Part shown: piece after piece, positions 1 through 5,600 of the stretch
Layout: every line of letters begins with the position of its first letter
How positions within the stretch are numbered: position 1 is the first letter of the stretch
Source: Caulobacteraceae bacterium UBA6225
Lineage (GTDB): Bacteria > Pseudomonadota > Alphaproteobacteria > Caulobacterales > Caulobacteraceae
Length of the DNA: 5,600 nucleotides
Reading direction: 5' to 3'
Assembly (NCBI GenBank): GCA_002441055.1
Contig: DJWR01000124.1
Span: 4,881 to 10,480, forward strand
The notes under the pieces: model-generated
The model's input: the letters and a program-made list of their open reading frames with translations, nothing else
Told to the model about the DNA's origin: nothing
The model's database searches: none
Program-made: the position numbers and the translations under genes

Positions 1-825
1 TGCGTCTCCAGCCAGGTGGGCTGCACGCTGAACTGCACCTTCTGCCACACCGGCACCCAGGCCCTGGTGCGCAACCTGACGGCGGCCGAGATTGTCGCCC
101 AGGTGCAGGTGGCCCGCGACGACCTGGAGGAATGGCCGAGCCCCAAGGAAGACCGCCGGCTCTCCAACATCGTCTTCATGGGCATGGGCGAGCCGCTCTA
201 CAATCTGCCCCATGTGGCCGCGGCCATCGACATCATCGCCGACAATGAAGGCATCGCCATCTCGCGCAGGCGGATCACGGTGTCCACCTCGGGCGTCGTG
301 CCGGAGCTTGGGCCCCTGGGCGACCAGACCCAGGCCATGCTGGCCATCTCCCTGCACGCCACCAATGATGAGCTGCGCAATGAGCTGGTGCCGCTGAACA
401 GGAAGTACCCGCTTGAGCAGCTGATGGCCGGCATCCGCGCCTATCCAGGCCTGTCCAACGCCCGGCGAGTGACCTTCGAATACGTCATGCTCAAGGGGGT
501 GAACGACAGCCCCGCCGAGGCCAAGGCCCTGCTCAACCTGATCAAGGGTATTCCGGCCAAGATCAACCTGATCCCGTTCAATCCGTGGCCGGGCTCGCCC
601 TATGCCTGCTCGGACTGGAAGACCATCGAGGCCTTCGCTGCAGTGCTGAACCGGGCCGGCTACGCCTCGCCGATTCGCACCCCCCGGGGTCGCGACATCC
701 TGGCCGCCTGCGGCCAGCTGAAGTCGGAAAGCGAGAAGATGCGCGCCAGCGAACGGCGGCGCCTGGATCAGGCGGCGCTCGCCCCCACCCTCGCGTCAGA
801 GGCGAAGGACGCACCTGCGGCCTGA
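1..825 (+). CDS. rlmN: RlmN, dual-specificity 23S rRNA/tRNA adenine-C2 methyltransferase (5' truncated by window)
   Basis: Radical-SAM enzyme that methylates C2 of A2503 in 23S rRNA and of A37 in some tRNAs, acting in the cytoplasm. The frame is open from the first base; 274 residues are visible and the N-terminal domain lies to the left. The first codon is a Cys in a CVSSQVGC context, corresponding by recall to E. coli Cys118. The CxxxCxxC cluster motif that binds the 4Fe-4S centre follows at residues 8, 12 and 15. The SAM-binding GMGEP motif is at about residues 61-65, ISLHA at 116-120 and NLIPFNP at 189-195. The second catalytic Cys, equivalent to E. coli Cys355 that carries the methyl intermediate, is in AACGQL at residue 237 (bases 709-711). 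A basic, then Ala-rich tail of about 35 residues ends at TGA 823-825. All catalytic residues in view are present, so the gene looks functional. RlmN is preferred over Cfr because of the AACGQL context and the chromosomal housekeeping setting. Confidence 0.96.
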   Translation, partial: CVSSQVGCTLNCTFCHTGTQALVRNLTAAEIVAQVQVARDDLEEWPSPKEDRRLSNIVFMGMGEPLYNLPHVAAAIDIIADNEGIAISRRRITVSTSGVVPELGPLGDQTQAMLAISLHATNDELRNELVPLNRKYPLEQLMAGIRAYPGLSNARRVTFEYVMLKGVNDSPAEAKALLNLIKGIPAKINLIPFNPWPGSPYACSDWKTIEAFAAVLNRAGYASPIRTPRGRDILAACGQLKSESEKMRASERRRLDQAALAPTLASEAKDAPAA

Positions 826-830
826 ACTGC

Positions 831-859
831 TTGCCCGGGCCCGCCGACCTCGTGCTAAC
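831..859 (+). promoter_or_regulatory. weak candidate promoter in the rlmN-DUF350 gap
   Basis: The 68-bp gap between rlmN and the DUF350 gene is the only plus-strand spacer long enough for a promoter. TTGCCC (831-836) and GCTAAC (854-859) are separated by 17 bp. They partly resemble a housekeeping sigma -35 and the GCTA start of the Caulobacter -10 consensus. The rest of the -10 matches poorly, and such matches arise by chance, so read-through from rlmN is equally possible. Confidence 0.2.
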
Positions 860-880
860 CATCCCCCTCCCGACGCCGCC

Positions 881-888
881 GAGGTGAG
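881..888 (+). promoter_or_regulatory. ribosome binding site of the DUF350 gene
   Basis: GAGGTGAG lies 5 nt upstream of ATG 894 (GAGGTG core, 7 nt spacing) and is a good Shine-Dalgarno match. It supports ATG 894 as the start. The GTG inside it (884) is in another frame and is rejected as a start. Confidence 0.7.
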
Positions 889-893
889 CCCCC

Positions 894-1322
894 ATGCCCC
901 CCGATCTTCAATCTCCGGAAATTCAGGCCTTCGCCATCGGCTTTCCCACCACCCTGCTGCACGCCGGCGTGGCGGTGCTGATCCTGTTCCTGGGGGCCGC
1001 GCTCTATGTGCTGCTGACCCCGCACAAGGAAGTCGCCCTGATCCGGGACGGCAATGCGGCGGCGGCCATCTCCCTGGGCGGGGTCCTGGTGGGCCTGGCC
1101 GCACCCCTGGCCCTGTCCCTGAACTCCTCCACCTCGCTGGTGGAGATCATCATCTGGGGGGTCTCCACGGTGATGGTCCAGCTGCTGGTCTTCCGACTGG
1201 TGGACCTGCTGCTGCGGGGTCTGCCGCAACGCATTCAGGAGGGCGAAGTGGCCGCCGCCGCCCTGCTGGTGGGCGCCAAGCTCGCCACCGCCCTGATCCT
1301 CGCCGCAGCCGTGGCGACCTGA
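894..1322 (+). CDS. DUF350 (UPF0719) family inner-membrane protein
   Basis: 142-residue hydrophobic protein of unknown function, expected in the inner membrane. Four membrane segments can be placed at about residues 20-42, 56-77, 84-107 and 119-140. The family signature is visible: a charged loop with a RDGN motif (residues 51-54) followed by an Ala/Gly-rich second helix (AAAAISLGGVLVG), a WG in helix 3 (residues 88-89), and a short amphipathic loop with a conserved-type acidic residue (about E117) before helix 4. The length fits the single-unit form of the family; longer members carry two copies in tandem. The start at ATG 894 is set by the strong Shine-Dalgarno just upstream. The next gene, a membrane-anchored protease, begins 7 nt after the stop, so the two are probably co-transcribed and translationally coupled. 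Family assignment is fairly secure; biochemical function is not known, and transport or stress roles suggested for relatives are unproven here. Confidence 0.87.
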   Translation: MPPDLQSPEIQAFAIGFPTTLLHAGVAVLILFLGAALYVLLTPHKEVALIRDGNAAAAISLGGVLVGLAAPLALSLNSSTSLVEIIIWGVSTVMVQLLVFRLVDLLLRGLPQRIQEGEVAAAALLVGAKLATALILAAAVAT

Positions 1323-1329
1323 TCGCCTG

Positions 1330-2322
1330 ATGCACTTTCCTCGCCTTCCGGACTGGCTTGTCTATGCCGCCGTCGTGCTGGCCCTCCTGATCTCGGCCGT
1401 CGGCCGGCAGGAGAACGCCGCTGCGCCGCCGCCGCCGCCGCCAGTGCCGGGCGAAGAGGGCCTGCCCCTGGGGCCGGCCTCACCCTTTGACCCCGCCGTC
1501 GTGGTGGAGGTGCCGCAGACCGCCGAGCCTGGCGCCGGCACCGCCTTCGCCGTCTCCGACGACGGCGTCTGGATGACCGCCCGCCATGTGGTGGAGGGCT
1601 GCAGCCATGCGGCCATCATGGTCGCCGACGGCCGCGGGGTGGACGCCGAGGTGTTCATCGATCCCCGGGGCGAGGCCGCCATCCTGATCACTGAGGGCGG
1701 GGCCCCGGCCTTGCCGCTGGGCCTGGACCGCACCCTGCGCCGCGGGGACCGGGCCTATCATCCGGGTTATCCGCAGGGCCGTGCGGGCGAGGCCACCTCA
1801 CGTCTGCTGGGCCGCGAGAACCTGGTGGTCCGTGGCCGGGGCGAGCGGACCGAGTCTGTTCTGGTGTGGGCCGAGACGGGCCGCACCGACGGGCTCACCG
1901 GCACCCTGGCAGGGCTGTCGGGGGCGCCGGCCCTGGATAGCGGCGGCCGGGTCATCGGCGTCACAGTGGCCGAGGCGCCGCGGCGGGGGCGGATCTACAC
2001 CACCTCGCCGGAAACCGTGCTCACCGCCCTGAACGCCTCAGGCCGGGACGCCGCCAGCTTCGCCGTCGGCGAGCCCGTCACCCCGGAAAACTATGGTCGG
2101 GTGGCTGATAATCTTCGTCGGGACCTGCGGGTGGCCCAGGTGATCTGCATCGCCCCAGGGGCGACCGGCCCCCGTCAAGGGCGCGAGACCCCGGCGGCCA
2201 TGCCGGCCCCTGAAGCCGCCCCGGACAAAGGCGAACCGGCCACGCCCGTTCAGCCTGCCACGCCCGTTCAGGGGGTGACGGAAGACGAAGCTTCGGCCGG
2301 ACCAGCCTCATCGGCCGGGTGA
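1330..2322 (+). CDS. membrane-anchored trypsin-like (S1/PA clan) serine protease with Glu in place of catalytic Asp
   Basis: 330-residue predicted periplasmic protease. Residues 9-24 form one hydrophobic segment, a signal anchor or uncleaved signal. A Pro-rich linker follows (six prolines at 33-38), then a trypsin-like domain of about residues 55-235. His is in TARHVVEG (H86) and the nucleophile is in GLSGAP (S197, bases 1918-1920). The third triad position reads DPRGEAAILI, which lines up with DPRSDIALI of E. coli DegP, so Asp is replaced by Glu (E115, codon GAG 1672-1674). PGYPQG (145-150) is typical of this fold. There are only two cysteines, C91 just after the His motif and C273 near the end of the ordered part, so a periplasmic disulfide is possible. 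No PDZ domain is present; the last 55 residues are Pro/Ala/Glu-rich and probably disordered. No good Shine-Dalgarno precedes ATG 1330, and the DUF350 stop is 7 nt upstream, suggesting translational coupling. The 3' end overlaps the convergent permease gene. Substrate unknown; a reduced-activity or inactive homologue is possible. Confidence 0.85.
   Translation: MHFPRLPDWLVYAAVVLALLISAVGRQENAAAPPPPPPVPGEEGLPLGPASPFDPAVVVEVPQTAEPGAGTAFAVSDDGVWMTARHVVEGCSHAAIMVADGRGVDAEVFIDPRGEAAILITEGGAPALPLGLDRTLRRGDRAYHPGYPQGRAGEATSRLLGRENLVVRGRGERTESVLVWAETGRTDGLTGTLAGLSGAPALDSGGRVIGVTVAEAPRRGRIYTTSPETVLTALNASGRDAASFAVGEPVTPENYGRVADNLRRDLRVAQVICIAPGATGPRQGRETPAAMPAPEAAPDKGEPATPVQPATPVQGVTEDEASAGPASSAG
1426..1440 (+). 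repeat. (CCG)5 trinucleotide run encoding polyproline
   Basis: Five CCG codons in a row followed by CCA encode the six-proline stretch between the membrane segment and the protease domain. It looks like a spacer through the periplasm or wall. Slippage would change linker length in frame without disrupting the gene. Confidence 0.6.
2236..2271. repeat. tandem 18-bp direct repeat in the overlap of the protease and permease 3' ends
   Basis: Two 18-bp units, 2236-2253 and 2254-2271, differ at one base (G2238 versus T2256). On the plus strand they encode PATPVQ twice in the tail of the protease. On the minus strand the right-hand unit contains the permease stop codon (TCA at 2268-2270, read as TGA). 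Because the unit length is a multiple of three, the left-hand unit carries a second in-frame TGA (2250-2252). It looks like a recent in-frame duplication. Confidence 0.8.
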
Positions 2323-4022
2323 TCCAGCCTTGGGGTCTGCCGGGCGGCGACCATGAAGGCCAGGACGATGCCCACCACCCCGATCAGGGCTGAGTAGAAG
2401 AAGAACAGCAGATAGCCGGTCCCCAGAGACGCCGGACTGACGCCGGACTTCTCCATGGCTCCGGCATAGGCTTCTGCTGGCAGGTTCGCGAACAGGGCCT
2501 GCAGGGCGCCCAGGGCGCCGCCGGCTTCGGCGGCCGAAGCCGTGCTCTCGACGATGCGTCCCGATTGCGAGGCCAGCAGCTTGCCCGGCAGCGAGTAGAA
2601 GGACGAAAAGACCGCGTACTGGGTGGCGGTAAACCCATGGCCGGTCAGGCTGGACATGTAGGCGATCAGGCAGGTGCCCGCGAAGCCGCCGGCCACATTA
2701 TCGACCCCGATGGCCACGAACAGGGCCGGCAGCCAGGCGCCCTTCAGCGCCAGCCAGGCGAAGACCAGATTGCTCAAGGGACCGGCGAAGGCGCCGATCA
2801 GCATGGCCTTGAGCAGACCAAAGCGGGCCACGGCCAGCCCCCCCAGAAAGACGCCGAGCATGGACATGGCCACCCCGAACACCTTCCGCACCTCGGCGAT
2901 CTCCACCAGGGTGAACCCCAGGTCGAGATAGAAGGGGGTCATGATGTTGAGGACGAAATCCGCCAGCCGGTAGAGGCAGATCAGGGCCAGGATCAGGGCC
3001 GCTGTCCCGCGGTAGCGATCGAAGAAGTCGATGAAGGGGTCGAACAGGGCGGCCGACAGATAGACGCCGGGCCGGGTGCGGAAGCCCGGGATGGGGAAGG
3101 CCGCCAGCACGATCAGACCACCGCCGGCCAACACCGCGCCCACCTGCAGGAAGACGCCCCACGGGCGGCTCGTCCAGGCTGCGGCCAGGGTCTCGCCAGC
3201 TCCGCCCTGGCCAATCGCCCCCAGCCCCTGGGCCAGGATGTCGGCCGATCCGGCCAGGCCAGATCCCAGGACGATAGCGCCGGCGAGCACCAGGGCCAGT
3301 CGCGCCAACCACTCCGGCAACTCCAGGCCAGGCCGCGAGGGCACACCCTCCAGATTGATGGGCCGGACGATGTGCTGGGCTTCCCGCGGGGCGCCCAGGA
3401 CGCCGGCCACGCCCACCAGCATCAGGGCGGCCATGACCAGATAGGAGACATTCCAGCTGTACTGCTGGGCCAGGATCAGGGGCACGGCGCCGGCCACGAT
3501 GATGGCGATGCGATAGCCCCACTGGTAGGCGGCCGCCAGGGCGCCCTGGCGAGTTTCGCCAGCCGCCTCGATCCGCCAGGCGTCAATGACGATGTCCTGG
3601 GTCGCCCCCGCAAAGGCCACCAGCACCGCCAGCAGGGCCATCATGCCGAGGTTGCGCACCGGGTCGCCGCCAGCCACCAGCCACAGGCCGATCATCACCG
3701 CGGCCTGCGCCACCAGCATCCAGGACCGCCGATGGCCAAGCCGGTCGGTGAGCCACGGGATCTTCGTCCGGTCCACCAGCGGGGCCCAGAGGAGCTTCAT
3801 GGAATAGGCCAGCGTCGCCAGGGAGAAGATGCTGATGACCTGCAATGACAGGCCCGACTCCCGCAACCAGGCCGAGAGGGTGTCGAAGATCAGCAGGTTG
3901 GGCAGGCCCGAGGCGAAGCCCAGGGCCAACATGATCAGGGCCCGGCGCTCCCCATAGACGGTCAGGGCTGACCACAGGCTGGGCTTGGGCGCGGGCGTCT
4001 GGCCGGCGTCTTGGCTGTTCAT
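2268..4022 (-). CDS. ampG: AmpG-family muropeptide permease (MFS transporter)
   Basis: 584-residue inner-membrane transporter of the major facilitator superfamily, predicted to import anhydromuropeptides from the periplasm for cell-wall recycling, which in many bacteria also feeds beta-lactamase induction. It resembles E. coli AmpG along its length: LGFASGLPNLLIFDTLSAWL (34-53), LAYSMKLLWAPLVDR (71-85), HRRSW (97-101), TQDIVIDAW (141-149), YRLADFVLNIMTPFYLDLGF (351-370) and GFTATQYAVFSSF (463-475). It is about 90 residues longer than E. coli AmpG; most of the excess lies between helices 6 and 7 (about residues 225-325) and includes two likely extra membrane segments. The start at ATG 4022 is chosen because GGGGGAGA sits just upstream. 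An open extension to 4178 runs into the upstream kinase gene and is low-complexity, so it is rejected. The gene begins 34 nt after the kinase stop on the same strand, suggesting an operon. Its last 18 codons and stop overlap the protease gene. The family is clear; the exact substrate is inferred. Confidence 0.85.
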   Translation of the reverse strand: MNSQDAGQTPAPKPSLWSALTVYGERRALIMLALGFASGLPNLLIFDTLSAWLRESGLSLQVISIFSLATLAYSMKLLWAPLVDRTKIPWLTDRLGHRRSWMLVAQAAVMIGLWLVAGGDPVRNLGMMALLAVLVAFAGATQDIVIDAWRIEAAGETRQGALAAAYQWGYRIAIIVAGAVPLILAQQYSWNVSYLVMAALMLVGVAGVLGAPREAQHIVRPINLEGVPSRPGLELPEWLARLALVLAGAIVLGSGLAGSADILAQGLGAIGQGGAGETLAAAWTSRPWGVFLQVGAVLAGGGLIVLAAFPIPGFRTRPGVYLSAALFDPFIDFFDRYRGTAALILALICLYRLADFVLNIMTPFYLDLGFTLVEIAEVRKVFGVAMSMLGVFLGGLAVARFGLLKAMLIGAFAGPLSNLVFAWLALKGAWLPALFVAIGVDNVAGGFAGTCLIAYMSSLTGHGFTATQYAVFSSFYSLPGKLLASQSGRIVESTASAAEAGGALGALQALFANLPAEAYAGAMEKSGVSPASLGTGYLLFFFYSALIGVVGIVLAFMVAARQTPRLDHPADEAGPAEASSSVTP

Positions 4023-4026
4023 GGCG

Positions 4027-4034
4027 TCTCCCCC
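4027..4034 (-). promoter_or_regulatory. ribosome binding site of the ampG-like gene
   Basis: Read on the minus strand, GGGGGAGA ends 4 nt before ATG 4022 and is a good Shine-Dalgarno match. It decides the start against the longer open frame reaching 4178. The site lies partly in the loop of a potential hairpin (arms 4042-4047 and 4023-4028). Confidence 0.65.
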
Positions 4035-4056
4035 GAGGCGGGACGCCCCGCCAGAT

Positions 4057-5600
4057 TCAGCCGACCTTGGCGCGCCCCGCGGCTTCCGTCCAGACCGGGG
4101 CGTCCTGTGACCCGCGGGCCCAGCGGGAAAGCGCGCCGCGCAGGGCGTCGGCGGCCAAGGGCTTGACCAGGAAGTCATTCATGCCTGCGGCCATGCAGGA
4201 CTCGCGATCTTCCTGGAAGGCGTTGGCCGTCAGGGCGACCACCGGGGTCTCGACGCCCGCCTCCCGCAGCCGGCGCGTGGTCTCTTCCCCGGTGATATCG
4301 GGAAGCCGCATGTCCATCAGGACGAGATCGTAGGTCCCGACCTTGAGGGCCGCCAGGGCCTCGTGGCCGGTGAGCGCATGGTCGACGCTACAGCCTTCCC
4401 GGGTCAGCAGGGTGCGGGCCAAGAGCGCATTGACCGGATTATCCTCCACCAGCAGCACCCGGGCGCCGGGCGCCGCAGCGGGGGCCACCCGATCATCGTC
4501 GGGCGCCTGGGTCTGGTCGGCCGCGCTCTGCAGGGCCGCCAGCACCCGCTCGGCCAGGGAGGCCCGACGAAGGGGCTTGATGAGATAGCCGCAGAAACCT
4601 GAGGCGCGGTAGCGGGCGATGCGATCGCGCTCCTCCGGCGCCAGCAGGATCAGGGCGGGGCGGTCGAAGGGCCGGCGCACCTTGCGCCCCCCCTGCCCCA
4701 GGGCGTGGTCCAGCAGCAGGACGTCCTGGGGTCCGGTCATTGGCAGAAGCTCCTCCACCTGGGCGGCGACCATAGGGGTCCCGCCGCAAGCCAGCACCTG
4801 CCGGCTGGCCGCCTCGCGGACCACCAGGTTGGGTGAGGCGATCCCGACCCGCAGGCCGGCCAGCGGACCCATCGAGGCCACGCTCGCCGGGGCTAGAGTC
4901 TCGAACGGCGCCTCAAACCAGAAGACAGCCCCCCCGTGGGCGGCGGTCTCGACCCCCACCTGACCGTTCATGGCCAGGGCCAGACGCCGGGCTATGGCCA
5001 GGCCGAGGCCAGAGCCGGTTTGCTGGTGGCTGGGATCGGACTGGGCGAAGGCTTCGAAGATCAGGTCCTGGGCCGCCTGACTGACCCCAGGGCCCGTGTC
5101 GGTGACCGTGAAGCGCCAACGGCCCGCCTGCGTCGGCGCTGCGCCCAGCAGCACCCCGCCGCTGGCGGTGAATTTCACGGCGTTGCCGGCGAAGTTGAGC
5201 AGGATCTGACGCAGACGGCTCTCGTCGGCCAGGAGCGTCGCCTCGGCGTCCGGCGAGGCCCAGGCGATCTCCAGCCCCTTTTCGTGGGCCCGGGGGCTGA
5301 GCAGTTCGCACACCGCCCGCAGGAGGTCCTCAACCGGCACCGGGGCGATGCGCAGCTCGACCTTCCCGGCGCCCAGACGCGCATAGTCCAAAAGCTCGTT
5401 GACCAGACCCAGCAGATGCTCGCCGGAGTCGCGCATGGCGCTGACATAGGCCCGCTGTTCGGCGCTCAGCCGGGTGCCTTCCAGCAGCCGCGCCATGCCC
5501 AGAACACCACTTAGGGGGGTGCGGAATTCGTGGCTCAGCGCGGCGAGCTGGCCCGTGCTGATCTGCACGCCATCGGCGTCGGGCCCATGAAGGTGGTCGG
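4057..5600 (-). CDS. shkA: ShkA-type hybrid histidine kinase with c-di-GMP-sensing pseudoreceiver (N-terminus beyond window)
   Basis: Soluble hybrid kinase, open to the right edge; 514 complete codons plus a partial one are in view. Residues are numbered from GTG 5568. The DHp helix carries SHEFRTPLSG with phospho-acceptor H13 (bases 5530-5532). The ATPase domain has its N-box at LNFAGNAVKF (124-133), DTGPG at 157-161 and GSGLGL at 185-190. Rec1 (about 239-346) is degenerate: the acidic pocket is replaced by S245-P246, while D287 and K331 remain. A linker with DDDR (357-360) leads to Rec2 (about 369-485), which is canonical with E375/D376, D419, T447 and K469. The layout, R314, Y328 and the linker motif match, at a near-constant offset, residues I recall as c-di-GMP or autoinhibition residues in C. 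crescentus ShkA (R324, Y338, DDR 369-371, phospho-Asp D430). In that species ShkA phosphorylates TacA via ShpA to control stalk genes. No membrane segment is visible. No good ribosome site precedes GTG 5568, so the real start is probably just outside. Likely first gene of an operon with the permease. Confidence 0.88.
   Translation of the reverse strand, partial: DHLHGPDADGVQISTGQLAALSHEFRTPLSGVLGMARLLEGTRLSAEQRAYVSAMRDSGEHLLGLVNELLDYARLGAGKVELRIAPVPVEDLLRAVCELLSPRAHEKGLEIAWASPDAEATLLADESRLRQILLNFAGNAVKFTASGGVLLGAAPTQAGRWRFTVTDTGPGVSQAAQDLIFEAFAQSDPSHQQTGSGLGLAIARRLALAMNGQVGVETAAHGGAVFWFEAPFETLAPASVASMGPLAGLRVGIASPNLVVREAASRQVLACGGTPMVAAQVEELLPMTGPQDVLLLDHALGQGGRKVRRPFDRPALILLAPEERDRIARYRASGFCGYLIKPLRRASLAERVLAALQSAADQTQAPDDDRVAPAAAPGARVLLVEDNPVNALLARTLLTREGCSVDHALTGHEALAALKVGTYDLVLMDMRLPDITGEETTRRLREAGVETPVVALTANAFQEDRESCMAAGMNDFLVKPLAADALRGALSRWARGSQDAPVWTEAAGRAKVG

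Noticed and set aside
833..840. GCCCGGGC palindrome after rlmN as a terminator
   Set aside because: There is no loop and no T-run after it; such palindromes are common at this GC content.
884..1330. 148-residue open frame from GTG 884 overlapping the DUF350 gene
   Set aside because: Pro/Gly/Arg-rich shadow in another frame; the frame from 894 has four membrane helices and family motifs.
2286..2295. CGAAGCTTCG palindrome in the convergent overlap as a bidirectional terminator
   Set aside because: It is a perfect palindrome with no room for a loop, lacks T-runs on either side, and lies within coding sequence of both genes.
2698..3522. 274-residue minus-strand frame inside the permease gene
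   Set aside because: Gly/Arg/Pro-rich shadow in a second frame of the same strand with no start signal or domain; the permease frame has continuous AmpG similarity through this region.
2565..3848. 427-residue plus-strand open frame antisense to the permease
   Set aside because: It is rich in Gly, Gln, His, Asp and Arg with no recognisable domain, and lies exactly opposite a well-supported membrane transporter. Its composition is what the reverse complement of hydrophobic codons gives at high GC.
4023..4178. 52-residue N-terminal extension of the permease frame
   Set aside because: It overlaps the 3' end of the kinase gene, is Pro/Arg/Ser-rich without family similarity, and ATG 4022 has its own good Shine-Dalgarno.
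5566..5568. GTG 5568 as the true start of the kinase
   Set aside because: The frame is open to the window edge, no Shine-Dalgarno precedes this GTG, and it would leave only 12 residues before the phospho-acceptor His. The ShkA comparison suggests about 10 or more residues upstream, so a start beyond the edge is more likely, though GTG 5568 is not excluded.

Overview
The window is very GC-rich with dense, nearly gapless coding on both strands, which suggests an alphaproteobacterium. The closest match is the Caulobacteraceae (Caulobacter, Phenylobacterium or Brevundimonas type). The main reasons are the CHTGTQ-type RlmN radical-SAM motif and a hybrid kinase that matches Caulobacter crescentus ShkA down to individual ligand-binding residues. 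This is inferred from protein features only; no rRNA or tRNA is present.

Layout: five protein genes in two convergent blocks. On the plus strand are the 3' two thirds of rlmN (1-825, 5' end outside the window), a small four-helix DUF350 membrane protein (894-1322), and a membrane-anchored trypsin-like serine protease (1330-2322) that starts 7 nt after the DUF350 stop. On the minus strand, reading right to left, are a hybrid histidine kinase (5600-4057, N-terminus beyond the right edge) and, 34 nt downstream, an AmpG-family muropeptide permease (4022-2268). The two blocks meet tail to tail with a 55-bp coding overlap (2268-2322). There is no non-coding stretch longer than 68 bp, and no mobile element, CRISPR array or RNA gene was seen.

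How the genes may work together: the kinase has the DHp-CA-Rec1-Rec2 layout of ShkA. Rec1 is a degenerate receiver, the Rec1-Rec2 linker carries a DDR motif, and Rec2 is intact. In C. crescentus, c-di-GMP switches ShkA on by binding Rec1, and phosphate then passes via the HPt protein ShpA to the regulator TacA to drive stalk genes. The downstream permease would import cell-wall breakdown products for recycling. A shared transcript would join a cell-cycle and morphogenesis kinase with peptidoglycan recycling, but that link is inference. The DUF350/protease pair looks like a coupled envelope unit of unknown role. The protease is unusual in having Glu where the catalytic Asp is expected.

No clearly new system is visible. 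The points most worth a second look are the ShkA-type c-di-GMP switch, the Asp-to-Glu change in the protease, the convergent overlap with its 18-bp duplication, and the extra membrane segment in the permease.
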